Below are positions 37,167-44,571 of a stretch of DNA of 64,000 bases, piece after piece. Origin of the DNA: an uncultured Erysipelotrichaceae bacterium (GTDB lineage Bacteria; Bacillota_I; Bacilli_A; RFN20; CAG-826); contig OMWW01000005.1 in assembly GCA_900314865.1 (NCBI GenBank), positions 48,805 through 112,804 on the forward strand. Reading direction: 5' to 3'. Under the pieces are notes generated by a model. It was not told the origin of the DNA, made no database searches, and worked only from the letters and a program-made list of their open reading frames with translations. The position numbers and the translations under genes are program-made. The first letter of the stretch is position 1, and the number at the start of each line of letters is the position of its first letter.

Positions 37167-37178
37167 TGGTTGCGGTGG
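37167..37178. repeat. Second copy of the tRNA-fMet 3' end (candidate att site)
   Basis: TGGTTGCGGTGG matches the 3'-terminal 12 bases of tRNA-fMet (39466-39477, TGGTTGCGGAGG) with one mismatch, in the same orientation, and has a terminator hairpin at the same relative position. The rest of the tRNA is absent. It marks the far side of a 2.3 kb segment holding the radical-SAM genes. Confidence 0.4.
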
Positions 37179-37194
37179 CCAGAAATGATACAAT

Positions 37195-37241
37195 CCGACA
37201 CCCTTTCTTGAAAAACCGACAGGGGCTTTCAAAAACCGACA
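37195..37241. repeat. Three CCGACA direct repeats
   Basis: CCGACA at 37195, 37216 and 37236, spaced 21 and 20 bases; the last two lie in AAAAACCGACA. Helical-turn spacing suggests a multi-site recombinase or transposase end. They lie just inside the tRNA-end repeat. Confidence 0.4.
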
Positions 37242-37382
37242 CCCCTATTATATTGTTTTCTTTCCAATTGGTACGCCTGATGGATCTTTCCAGTCACCAG
37301 TACCTTTTGTAATAAGCGAAAGAATTGATACAAAATCGTATTTTGCCAAAAAAGCGGGACAGCAGGCACAAAATGGGACGAG

Positions 37383-38285
37383 TTATTTCTTCTTTCTCAC
37401 ACCTGTATTGTTTGAGCCTCTAACTTCTTCGTGATAAAAATAATCTACTATCACTGGATGCCCTGGTTTTGCTCTGCCATATGGCGTTTCATTATCTACG
37501 AACGGGCAATTATTTTCTTTTGCTAATTTTTCAGCTTCTTTTTCCAAATGTTCAAAATAGCTTCTATCTTTTTTGTTGTAGATTTGTTCATACAAAGGGT
37601 GTAAATCAGGATATTTTTCTTTAATGTAATCCATGATTTTCCCTTTAAAACCACCTCTTAAATTAAGGTTTTCTAACCAAATTAAATCGCATTGATCTTT
37701 AACTAAAGCAAAAATCTTTTTGAAATCAGTGATGCCAGGAAAAACAGGAGAAATAAAACACACGGTTCTAATACCAGCATCATAGACTTGTTTCATCGCT
37801 TGTATTTTTCTTTCAATGGAAACTGAATCATCCATATCGCTTTTAAAACCTTCATCTAAAGTGTTGATGGACCATGAAACTGTAACTTTTTTAAATTTCT
37901 TTAACAAATCTAAATCTCTCACCACTAAATCGGACTTTGTGCAGATTAATAATTCTGCGTCTACTCCGACGAGTTGTTCTAATAATTTCCTCGTATTTTT
38001 ATATTCCGCTTCTTGAGGTAGATAACCATCTGTCACCGTCCCGATTATGATATGTTGGCCTTTATATTTCGCTAAATCTGTAATTGCGGGCCAATTTTTT
38101 ACGTCTAAAAACGATCCCCATTCTTCGGTATGGCCAGTGAATCTTTTCATAAATGAAGCATAGCAATACTTGCAACCATGCGTGCACCCCACATAGGGAT
38201 TAACACAATATCCACCTATAGGTGAATTGGATTTGGTCATGATATCTTTAACGTCTATTTGTTTGATAACAACTTCTTTATTCAT
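37383..38285 (-). CDS. Radical SAM mobile pair protein B
   Basis: A 300-residue radical SAM enzyme. The cluster motif is CTHGCKYCY (Cys34, Cys38, Cys41), preceded by GGYCVNPYVG. The sequence follows the 'radical SAM mobile pair B' family, which occurs only with protein A and a MarR-type regulator. The reaction is unknown; the fold resembles spore-photoproduct-lyase-like and SPASM-lacking radical SAM proteins. It overlaps the MarR stop by 8 bases. The C-terminus has several basic residues (VRKKK). Confidence 0.87.
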   Translation of the reverse strand: MNKEVVIKQIDVKDIMTKSNSPIGGYCVNPYVGCTHGCKYCYASFMKRFTGHTEEWGSFLDVKNWPAITDLAKYKGQHIIIGTVTDGYLPQEAEYKNTRKLLEQLVGVDAELLICTKSDLVVRDLDLLKKFKKVTVSWSINTLDEGFKSDMDDSVSIERKIQAMKQVYDAGIRTVCFISPVFPGITDFKKIFALVKDQCDLIWLENLNLRGGFKGKIMDYIKEKYPDLHPLYEQIYNKKDRSYFEHLEKEAEKLAKENNCPFVDNETPYGRAKPGHPVIVDYFYHEEVRGSNNTGVRKKK

Positions 38286-38709
38286 CGATGAGATTCTCCT
38301 TCACTTTGCCTAATAATCGATCCAATTCATTAGCCTCTTCTTCACTGAAATCTTTATAAAAAATATCGCTAATTTTTTTGGTGGCTCTATTTATTTTTCC
38401 TTCCAAAGACAGAGTCTTGTCACTTAAATAAATAACTAAACTTCTTTTGTCTTCTTTAGAACCTTCTACGATTAGAAGACCTTCATTTTTCATTCTCTCC
38501 ACCATTGCGCTTAAAGTGGTTTTTGCTAATGATGTTTTTCTGGATAGTTCAATGAGTGAAAGCTTTTCATTTTTCCACAAAGCAAAAAGAATTCTTCCCT
38601 GTTGGCCATTGAATTCGTAAATACCTTCTTCTTTAAGAATTTTATTGAATGCTCGATCTTGCAGTTGTTTGACTTGTGAGATTAAAGTCCCGCCAAAATG
38701 TTTTTTCAT
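38278..38709 (-). CDS. MarR-family regulator of the radical SAM mobile pair
   Basis: A 143-residue winged-helix protein. The recognition helix region is LSLIELSRKTSLAKTTLSAMVERM, followed by the wing KEDKRSLVIYLSDK. It lies between, and overlaps, the two radical SAM genes (ATGA with A, 8 bases with B), matching the known three-gene order. A 14-bp palindrome 13 bases before the first gene is a likely binding site. Confidence 0.88.
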   Translation of the reverse strand: MKKHFGGTLISQVKQLQDRAFNKILKEEGIYEFNGQQGRILFALWKNEKLSLIELSRKTSLAKTTLSAMVERMKNEGLLIVEGSKEDKRSLVIYLSDKTLSLEGKINRATKKISDIFYKDFSEEEANELDRLLGKVKENLIDE

Positions 38710-39377
38710 TTTAAAGCGTCCTCCATTTCACAGGTAAGTTCTTGAATAATAGTTTCTCCTATCATGATTTTTCTAGCCAATTCTTCTTTATAGAAAATCT
38801 TGCATCCATATCTTCTCGCCACTTTAACAAGGCCATTTACCCACTGCTTTTTAGTGTCGATTTTCCCTTTGCAGTTACCGGTTTCAGTGCCGATGACTAT
38901 CCATCTAATCCCGCTTAAATCGATATCTCCTAAATCCTCAAATAAAGGTTCAAAAGTAATATGGTAATTCTTACATTTAATGTTTTCTTTTAAGGATTTG
39001 ATTCTCCATAAATCGTTTTTGCATGTAACAGTGACACCCATCCAAGCATTATCAGGGACATTATCCAAATTCATTTTATTTGGTGCTTTCGTTAGATATA
39101 TTCCAACAGTTCTAGGATTTTGTTTAAGAAGATCAAAAGACTTATCTAGCCATTCTTTTTCCCAAATATATGGATCCGACATGCCTGTAAGGAAATATAT
39201 TCCTGGTTTTTTAATTCTTTCTAGCTTATGTAAATCCGCGACTGGTTTAGAAAAGTCATCTGTTAAATGGAAGCGCTTAGCCACCGCTTTTGCATAGCAA
39301 TATCGGCATCCAATCTTACAGCCAATTACCGCATTTATATTTTTGATTTTGGATTTGATATCAATAATCTCACTCAT
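38706..39377 (-). CDS. Radical SAM mobile pair protein A
   Basis: A 223-residue radical SAM enzyme with the cluster motif CKIGCRYCYA (Cys20, Cys24, Cys27). It is smaller than B and has the ...WIVIGTETGNCKGKID segment of this family. It is the first gene of the operon A-MarR-B, with four-base overlap with the regulator gene. It may act in tandem with B, because the two families are always found together. Function undescribed. Confidence 0.87.
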   Translation of the reverse strand: MSEIIDIKSKIKNINAVIGCKIGCRYCYAKAVAKRFHLTDDFSKPVADLHKLERIKKPGIYFLTGMSDPYIWEKEWLDKSFDLLKQNPRTVGIYLTKAPNKMNLDNVPDNAWMGVTVTCKNDLWRIKSLKENIKCKNYHITFEPLFEDLGDIDLSGIRWIVIGTETGNCKGKIDTKKQWVNGLVKVARRYGCKIFYKEELARKIMIGETIIQELTCEMEDALK

Positions 39378-39389
39378 AGCAAATATATT

Positions 39390-39403
39390 GTACTATATAG
39401 TAC
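39390..39403. promoter_or_regulatory. Perfect palindrome, probable MarR operator
   Basis: GTACTATATAGTAC, a perfect 14-bp palindrome, 12 bases upstream of the ATG at 39377 and covering the likely -10 region (TATAGT). This fits autoregulation by the operon's MarR protein. Confidence 0.6.
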
Positions 39404-39423
39404 TATTTATATCCATTATTAAA

Positions 39424-39455
39424 TAAAAAAACAGTCCTGAATTTATCAGAACTGT
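39424..39455 (-). terminator. Terminator of tRNA-fMet
   Basis: On the minus strand ACAGT-TCTGA...TCAGG-ACTGT (one mismatch) followed by seven T residues, about 10 bases beyond the CCA end. Confidence 0.75.
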
Positions 39456-39465
39456 AGTTTACATC

Positions 39466-39541
39466 TGGTTGCGGAGGATGGATTTGAACACATCGACCTT
39501 CAGGTTATGGGCCTGACGAGCTACCACTGCTCTACTCCGCG
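39466..39541 (-). tRNA. Initiator tRNA-fMet (CAT)
   Basis: A 76-nt cloverleaf with anticodon loop CCCATAA (CAT). The first base pair is C-A (C1, A72), the initiator hallmark, and CCA is encoded. The T-arm is GTGTTCAAATCC. Its 3' end is duplicated at 37167-37178. Confidence 0.93.
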
Positions 39542-39590
39542 ATATCGCCTGGTAGCTCATCATAATCGACTTGCTTCAGGTTTAACGTAA

Positions 39591-39767
39591 TTACTTGCGG
39601 TTTTTACGTCTAGCGTTTTCAGATTTGAGTTTTCTCTTTAAACCAGGTTTAAGATAGAATTCTCTTTTTTTCGCTTCTTGGATCGTACCAGCTTTATTCA
39701 CTTGGCGTTTGAAACGACGGAGTGCGTCATCTAATGATTCATTTTCACGAACGACTACTTTTGGCAT
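39591..39767 (-). CDS. rpsU: Ribosomal protein bS21
   Basis: A 58-residue basic protein of the 30S subunit: [20 protein letters not shown], ending in [16 protein letters not shown] chose ATG 39767 because GGAGG lies 8 bases upstream; the in-frame GTG at 39776 lacks one. Transcribed just upstream of tRNA-fMet, probably together. Confidence 0.96.
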   Translation of the reverse strand: MPKVVVRENESLDDALRRFKRQVNKAGTIQEAKKREFYLKPGLKRKLKSENARRKNRK

Positions 39768-39842
39768 GATATTCACCTCCTTGCGATTACGCTTTTAATA
39801 TAATACAGTTAACTGTATCCATAAATCAATACTTAATTTTAG

Positions 39843-39863
39843 AAAAAACACCCGAAGGTGCTT
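39843..39863 (-). terminator. deoC terminator
   Basis: On the minus strand CACC-TTCG-GGTG, a UUCG-type tetraloop stem, then TTTTTT, about 25 bases after the stop. Confidence 0.85.
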
Positions 39864-39886
39864 TCTCTTTAATATTAATAATATTA

Positions 39887-40522
39887 TTAGATAATCTTGG
39901 TTCCGTTAGATGTTCCAATACGGTTAGCGCCAGCTTCCACCATGGCGAGTAAATCTTCATGGGTTCTAACTCCGCCACTAGCCTTAACACCCATTTCTGG
40001 TCCAACTGTTTCTCTCATGAGTTTGACATCGTGAGCGGTTGCCCCACCAGTAGAAAAGCCAGTAGAAGTCTTCACAAAATCAGCGCCTGCTTCTTTGGCT
40101 AATTTACAAACTCTAACTTTTTCTTCATCGGTTAATAAGCATGTTTCAATAATAACCTTAAGAACAAGTTTGCCAGCAACTTCTTTTAGAAGTTTGATTT
40201 CTTCTTTAACGTAATCATCATGTCCGGCTTTAAGCATGCCAACGTTGATAACCATATCGATTTCAGTTGCGCCTTCTTTAATTGCTAAAGCTGCTTCATC
40301 AACTTTGGTTTTGGTTAAGTTCATTCCAAGAGGGAAACCAATAACGGTACAGACTTTGACATCACTACCTTTTAAGCATTCTGCTGCTAAAGGTACATAA
40401 GCTGGGTTAACACAAACTGACATGAAGTGGAATTCTTTAGCTTCTTCACAAAGCTTCATGATTTGTTCTGGGGTGGCATCTTGTTTCAACAAGGTGTGAT
40501 CAATTAATTTATTGTATTGCAT
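39887..40522 (-). CDS. deoC: Deoxyribose-phosphate aldolase
   Basis: A 211-residue class I aldolase cleaving 2-deoxyribose-5-phosphate to acetaldehyde and glyceraldehyde-3-phosphate. The Schiff-base Lys region is LVLKVIIET, with the second Lys in FVKTSTGF. The KASGGVRT segment is intact. The length is normal. It is preceded by GAGG. It allows deoxynucleosides imported by the nup system to feed glycolysis. Confidence 0.96.
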   Translation of the reverse strand: MQYNKLIDHTLLKQDATPEQIMKLCEEAKEFHFMSVCVNPAYVPLAAECLKGSDVKVCTVIGFPLGMNLTKTKVDEAALAIKEGATEIDMVINVGMLKAGHDDYVKEEIKLLKEVAGKLVLKVIIETCLLTDEEKVRVCKLAKEAGADFVKTSTGFSTGGATAHDVKLMRETVGPEMGVKASGGVRTHEDLLAMVEAGANRIGTSNGTKII

Positions 40523-40550
40523 ATTTACTCCTCACTTTTTTTATTATAGC

Positions 40551-40575
40551 AAACAAAAAAGGTCATCACGACCTT
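40551..40575 (-). terminator. rpmF terminator
   Basis: On the minus strand AAGGTC-GTGAT-GACCTT then TTTTTTG; the stem begins within the last codon and stop of rpmF. Confidence 0.8.
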
Positions 40576-40843
40576 ATTTTGCTTCTTCAACAGGTTCTGC
40601 TTTTTTGGCTGCTGGTTTTTTAGCGGCTTTCTTAGCAGGAGCTTTCTTTGTTTCTGGCTTGACGAGTTTGCCATCGAGATATTGTGCTTTACCAGCGTAA
40701 TATCCACATTTTGGACAAACGTGATGTGATTTGATCATTTCGCCACAGTTTGGGCATGTAACTAAACCTTCAACATTGAGTTTGAAGTGAGTTCTTCTCA
40801 TTCTTTTACGAGTTTTACTAATTCTTCTTTGTGGGACTGCCAT
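40574..40843 (-). CDS. rpmF: Ribosomal protein bL32 with a Lys/Ala-rich tail
   Basis: An 89-residue 50S protein. It has the usual [17 protein letters not shown] start and zinc ribbon (CPNC at 30-33, CPKC at 43-46). Residues 62-89 form a low-complexity Lys-Ala-Pro-Glu tail ([15 protein letters not shown]), about 28 residues longer than the usual ~57-60. Such tails resemble histone-H1 or other nucleic-acid-binding tails. AGGAGG ribosome site. Monocistronic. Confidence 0.93.
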   Translation of the reverse strand: MAVPQRRISKTRKRMRRTHFKLNVEGLVTCPNCGEMIKSHHVCPKCGYYAGKAQYLDGKLVKPETKKAPAKKAAKKPAAKKAEPVEEAK

Positions 40844-40949
40844 TTCAGTTTCCTCCTAAATTCCGTCACATATTATATTTCATTTAGTGAAAATAAATCA
40901 ATATTTTTTGGACATCTTCTCAAAAATCTTATTTTTTCTTGATTGTATC

Positions 40950-42209
40950 TTACTTTTTATATACTGTTTTTACTATTTGCCCAACTCTATTTTCTAAATC
41001 TGGGATTCTCACTTCTAAATAATTAGAAGTATGTCCAATATTGATGTGATGCTCTTCATCATATTCTTCAATGAGTACTTCAACTTCTTTATTAATGAAT
41101 CTGGATGTGTATTTATCCCAAAGGTTATTAGATAACTCGATTAAGGCCGCTACTCTTTGTTTCTTGATTCTTGGATCAATTTGATTTGGCATCTTTGCGG
41201 CCACTGTTCCTTCTCTTGACGAGAATGGAAAAACATGTAACATATGGAAACCACACTTTTTGATGAATTCATATGTCTGCTGAAATTCTTCTTCGCTTTC
41301 TCCTGGAAATCCCACTATCACATCAGTGGTCAACGCCACATCTGGGCAAGAATTTTTGATGAGATTTATTTTGTTTAAAAATTGTTCGCAAGTATATTTA
41401 CGATTCATTCTTTTTAAGACGGTATCACTACCACTTTGAAGCGGAATATGGAAATGATATGCTAAGTTGCTCTTAGTGTTGATAAGGTTGATAAGTTCAT
41501 CATCAATCTCGCTTTCTTCAATAGAAGAGATTCTGATTCTATATAAATCTTTGATGTCTAATAATTGTTTGACCAAGTTAGAGAAGCTGATGGAGTTCAA
41601 ATCTTTCCCATATCCTCCAACGTGGATACCGGTTAAGACAATTTCTTTATAGGCATTATTAACTAAGAACTCTGCTTCCTTAATAACGTTTTCAGGTTGT
41701 CTAGAACGAGCCTTTCCTCTTCGATAAGGAATTAGGCAATAACTGCAGAAGTTATCACATCCATCTTGGATTTTTAAGTAAGCACGGACATTCTCACTAT
41801 GAGTGGTAACGCCTAGTTCTTCATATTTATCAAACAGACGACTCTTTTCATCGGTAATATCGATTGATTCACCATTATGATACTTTTCAATGAGCTCAAC
41901 GATTTTGTCTCTATTATTAGTGCCAGTAACAATGTTTGCTTTGATTTCTTCACTAACAAATTTATGTTGTCCTTGAGAATAACAACCCATAACCACTATT
42001 AGAGCGTTTGGGTAGTTGTTGATAAGTTTACGAATATGCTGTCTACTTTTTTGATCTGCGGTTGCAGTTACTGAACAAGTATTAATGATAGCAACACTTG
42101 GATTATTTTCATCTTTAACATATCCAAGTTCTTCAAGGCGCGAACAAAGAGCACTTATTTCATAAGCATTAACTTTACAGCCTAAAGATATGGTTTTATA
42201 TGTTTTCAT
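40950..42209 (-). CDS. mtaB: tRNA N6-threonylcarbamoyladenosine methylthiotransferase MtaB
   Basis: A 419-residue radical SAM enzyme converting t6A37 to ms2t6A. The N-terminal UPF0004 domain starts TISLGCKVNAYE, with further cysteines in the NTCSVT and VMGCYSQ segments. The radical SAM motif is CDNFCSYC around residue 151. The C-terminal TRAM domain is present. The NAYE sequence after GCKVN separates it from MiaB and RimO. Its start overlaps the rsmE stop (TAATG). Confidence 0.94.
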   Translation of the reverse strand: MKTYKTISLGCKVNAYEISALCSRLEELGYVKDENNPSVAIINTCSVTATADQKSRQHIRKLINNYPNALIVVMGCYSQGQHKFVSEEIKANIVTGTNNRDKIVELIEKYHNGESIDITDEKSRLFDKYEELGVTTHSENVRAYLKIQDGCDNFCSYCLIPYRRGKARSRQPENVIKEAEFLVNNAYKEIVLTGIHVGGYGKDLNSISFSNLVKQLLDIKDLYRIRISSIEESEIDDELINLINTKSNLAYHFHIPLQSGSDTVLKRMNRKYTCEQFLNKINLIKNSCPDVALTTDVIVGFPGESEEEFQQTYEFIKKCGFHMLHVFPFSSREGTVAAKMPNQIDPRIKKQRVAALIELSNNLWDKYTSRFINKEVEVLIEEYDEEHHINIGHTSNYLEVRIPDLENRVGQIVKTVYKK

Positions 42210-42922
42210 TATTTTTCTAAGTTAAAAGCAATGACACTTAAAGCATATACCGCAGCGGTTTCACATCTTAATATTCTCTTTCCAAGAGATATATTTTTAA
42301 AACCTAAAGACTTTAAATATTCAGCTTCTTTTTCATCAAAACCACCTTCTGGTCCGATGATTACAGATAGGGAGTTCACTCTTTTTTCTAAGTAGGATGA
42401 AAATTTATTAGTTTCTCCAGCGTCTAATTCATAAGCGAAAAGATTGAGCTCCGCTAAATCGGGTTCGATGTCTTTGATAGTTGGTGCAAAGCAAATTTCG
42501 GGAATGATTTCTCGATGACATTGTTCTGCTGCTTCTTTAGCGATGCTATTATAACGGCTATATTTTCTTGCAAAGTCATCTTTGGAAAAATGAACGATCG
42601 ATCTCTTTCCTTCAAAAAGAACAATTTTAGAAGCACCTAACTCAGTAGCTTTTTGAATAACAAAGTCAATCTTATCGGATTTTGCTAAAGCAAAGAAGAG
42701 TGTGAGTTTTGTGTTTAATTCACTACTTTTAAGAATCGGTTCTTGAATAACTATGCGTAATGGATTAACCTCATTGACTCTTGCTAAATAGACTTTTCCG
42801 TTTTCATCAACGACTTCGATTTCAGTTCCTATTTTTGCTCTCATTACTTTCGACAAATGAAAAATATCATCTTGTTTTAAGATGACTTCATTTCCAATTA
42901 AAGAAGCAAAATATCTTTGCAT
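42209..42922 (-). CDS. rsmE: 16S rRNA (uracil-1498-N3)-methyltransferase
   Basis: A 237-residue SPOUT methyltransferase. It has the N-terminal PUA-like RNA-binding part and the knot signature VIIGPEGGFDEKE, ending with SLGKRILRCETAA. It overlaps mtaB by one base; an operon of RNA-modification genes is typical for rsmE-mtaB. Confidence 0.95.
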   Translation of the reverse strand: MQRYFASLIGNEVILKQDDIFHLSKVMRAKIGTEIEVVDENGKVYLARVNEVNPLRIVIQEPILKSSELNTKLTLFFALAKSDKIDFVIQKATELGASKIVLFEGKRSIVHFSKDDFARKYSRYNSIAKEAAEQCHREIIPEICFAPTIKDIEPDLAELNLFAYELDAGETNKFSSYLEKRVNSLSVIIGPEGGFDEKEAEYLKSLGFKNISLGKRILRCETAAVYALSVIAFNLEK

Positions 42923-42923
42923 A

Positions 42924-43367
42924 TTATTCTAAGAAATCTCCGCGTCCATCTTTTAAGTTTGCTTTATTTACAAAATACAAGCCCACCATAGTGTTTAAAA
43001 AGATAAAACCGACTAAATATATTAAAATCACAAGGCCAACATTAAGCGTTGTTAATAAGGCTGTTAATATGATCGCTAAAGCACATAGAAGTATATTGAC
43101 TAATCCGTAAATAAAACCAGCCTTCTTTTGATAAAGATAGAAAAATGGTAGACCGAATATTCCTCCAACAACAAAATAGACAAACATCGTTCTTCTTTTT
43201 CTTGGATTATATTCCAAGGAGGAAGTGTCGATATTTGTGGTGATTTCAACAGTGTCACTACTTACTCCAGCAAATGGGTTTTCAATACCGCATATTGGGC
43301 AGCGATCTTTGTTGAATTTATCGATTCGTGAATTACAGTTTCTACAGGTTGGCATAATTCTATGCAA
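42924..43367 (-). CDS. Zinc-ribbon membrane protein
   Basis: A 147-residue protein (ATG 43367, or 43355 if started at MPTCRNC; neither has a clear ribosome site). An N-terminal zinc ribbon (Cys8, Cys11, Cys23, Cys26) is followed by a flexible acidic linker and three predicted membrane helices. It is followed two bases later by rsmE. Unknown function. A TGCAAT-TATT-ATTGCA hairpin sequence covers the upstream start. Confidence 0.6.
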   Translation of the reverse strand: MHRIMPTCRNCNSRIDKFNKDRCPICGIENPFAGVSSDTVEITTNIDTSSLEYNPRKRRTMFVYFVVGGIFGLPFFYLYQKKAGFIYGLVNILLCALAIILTALLTTLNVGLVILIYLVGFIFLNTMVGLYFVNKANLKDGRGDFLE

Positions 43368-43486
43368 TTATTATTGCACGATTTGCGTTCTCTCATAAAG
43401 AAATATAAATAATATTTTTCATTTTTATTTGATTGAATTATCGATAGTAAATATATACACTTATTTCATTGCTAGGAGAACAAAAT

Positions 43487-44017
43487 ATGGCCAAGATGTC
43501 GATTGAAAAGAAAACTAAGCTCATTTATTCTGCTGAACTTATTATTATTGCTATCGTTTTACTTGTAGTTGGATTATTAGAATTACTTAAAGTAATCCCA
43601 CTTAGTGAACGTTTCCAAACTATCTTTAAATACATTACTTTAGTGGGCGCAGCGTGGATGATTGCTGATTTCGTTTGGATGATGGCTTCTAAAAAGCGCA
43701 GAGCGAAAAACTCTTTATTGGATAAAGTGATGCTTCTTCCTTTAGCGGGTTTTATTATCGGTTTTGATATTGCTGGTTTTGTTTATCCTCGTAGTTATGA
43801 ATATTATCAAATTGGTGTGCCACTAATTTTCTTCTATCTAGCGTGTGCTTATATATTCCAAGGTATCTACCACTATTACGTTCCTATTCCAATGATTTTA
43901 GAGGCAATTGAAGAAGAGAAAGCCGCAAAAGAGGAAAAAGAAAAGCAAGAAAATCAACCATCTGAGGAAGTCAAAGAAGATCCTCAAGATGTTAAAGAAG
44001 AAGAGAAGGGTGAATAA
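43487..44017 (+). CDS. Membrane protein with acidic C-terminal tail
   Basis: A 176-residue protein from ATG 43487, 8 bases after AGGAG (an in-frame TTG at 43469 lacks one). Four membrane helices are predicted (about 12-36, 46-66, 83-104, 110-133), then a charged, Glu/Lys-rich tail of about 40 residues. No known domain is recognised. It is the only plus-strand gene for about 9 kb on either side. Confidence 0.6.
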   Translation: MAKMSIEKKTKLIYSAELIIIAIVLLVVGLLELLKVIPLSERFQTIFKYITLVGAAWMIADFVWMMASKKRRAKNSLLDKVMLLPLAGFIIGFDIAGFVYPRSYEYYQIGVPLIFFYLACAYIFQGIYHYYVPIPMILEAIEEEKAAKEEKEKQENQPSEEVKEDPQDVKEEEKGE

Positions 44018-44032
44018 CATCCTTCTTTTTTT
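44004..44032 (+). terminator. Terminator of the membrane-protein gene
   Basis: AGAAGGGTG...CATCCTTCT forms a 9-bp stem (one G-T pair) with the stop codon in its loop, followed by TTTTTT. Confidence 0.8.
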
Positions 44033-44283
44033 AAATTTTTTTATTAAAAATTAATTTATTAATTATTAATAACAAGATAGCTCTAAAAAATTTTTACTAA
44101 AAAAATCGAAAAAGTCCCCTTGTATATTTGTGAGGGGGTAATTTATTGCTTCCTTGGTAAAAGACAACCGACTGTCTTGACTATAGGCTTGTCAAACCAA
44201 TAGTCAGGTTCGTTTTCACCAGGTTTTCTTCCCTTTTGTCTAGAGGTTTGACAACCCTTAAAGACATAGGTGGAAAGGAGGCC

Positions 44284-44440
44284 ATGCTTATGGAGGAATT
44301 TCTTAAATTTCTCGTGATCCTGTTAATCATCGTAGAAATAAATTAAATGGCTTAAACAAGTCTGTACCAGCCACTAACGCGATATATCACGGCACTTATG
44401 AGCACGGTATAGGTGTTGTTAGAAAGCAAATCGGTGACTT
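44284..44440 (+). pseudogene. 5' fragment of a gene interrupted by the TnpB element (inferred)
   Basis: A strong AAAGGAGG ribosome site precedes ATG at 44284 or 44290. The first 18-20 codons (MEEFLKF, then a hydrophobic run) end at 44346. A second reading frame (from about 44314) continues to the element: RDPVNHRRN, SVPATNAIYHG, GVVRKQIGDF. One frameshift would join them. The 3' continuation may be 45900-46130. Alternatively the short frame is a tiny membrane peptide or toxin. No family recognised. Confidence 0.3.
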
Positions 44441-44442
44441 CC

Positions 44443-44571
44443 TCCCCCACTTATAGAAGATGGGGGCTTCCCACTCAAGAAACCTAGTGATTTCAGTATC
44501 AATGGGCTATCCCCGAGAGTCCCTCGGTTAAGTTTGTTTTATATCAAGACAAACAACTTGTTTATAGTTAT
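44443..44571 (-). ncRNA. Candidate reRNA/omegaRNA region of tnpB
   Basis: The sequence between the tnpB stop and the CCCCCA...TGGGGG hairpin (44444-44466) is where TnpB guide RNAs end in related elements. Position and the terminal hairpin are the only evidence; the guide would be the host sequence just beyond 44440. Confidence 0.4.

Noticed and set aside
37167..37240. A second tRNA-Met gene
   Set aside because: Only the 3' terminal ~12 bases match; there is no T-loop, anticodon arm or acceptor partner.
44284..44346. Type I toxin-like 20-residue peptide
   Set aside because: Strong ribosome site and hydrophobic sequence fit, but no antisense RNA signature is visible and the next frame continues as protein-like sequence, favouring a broken gene start.
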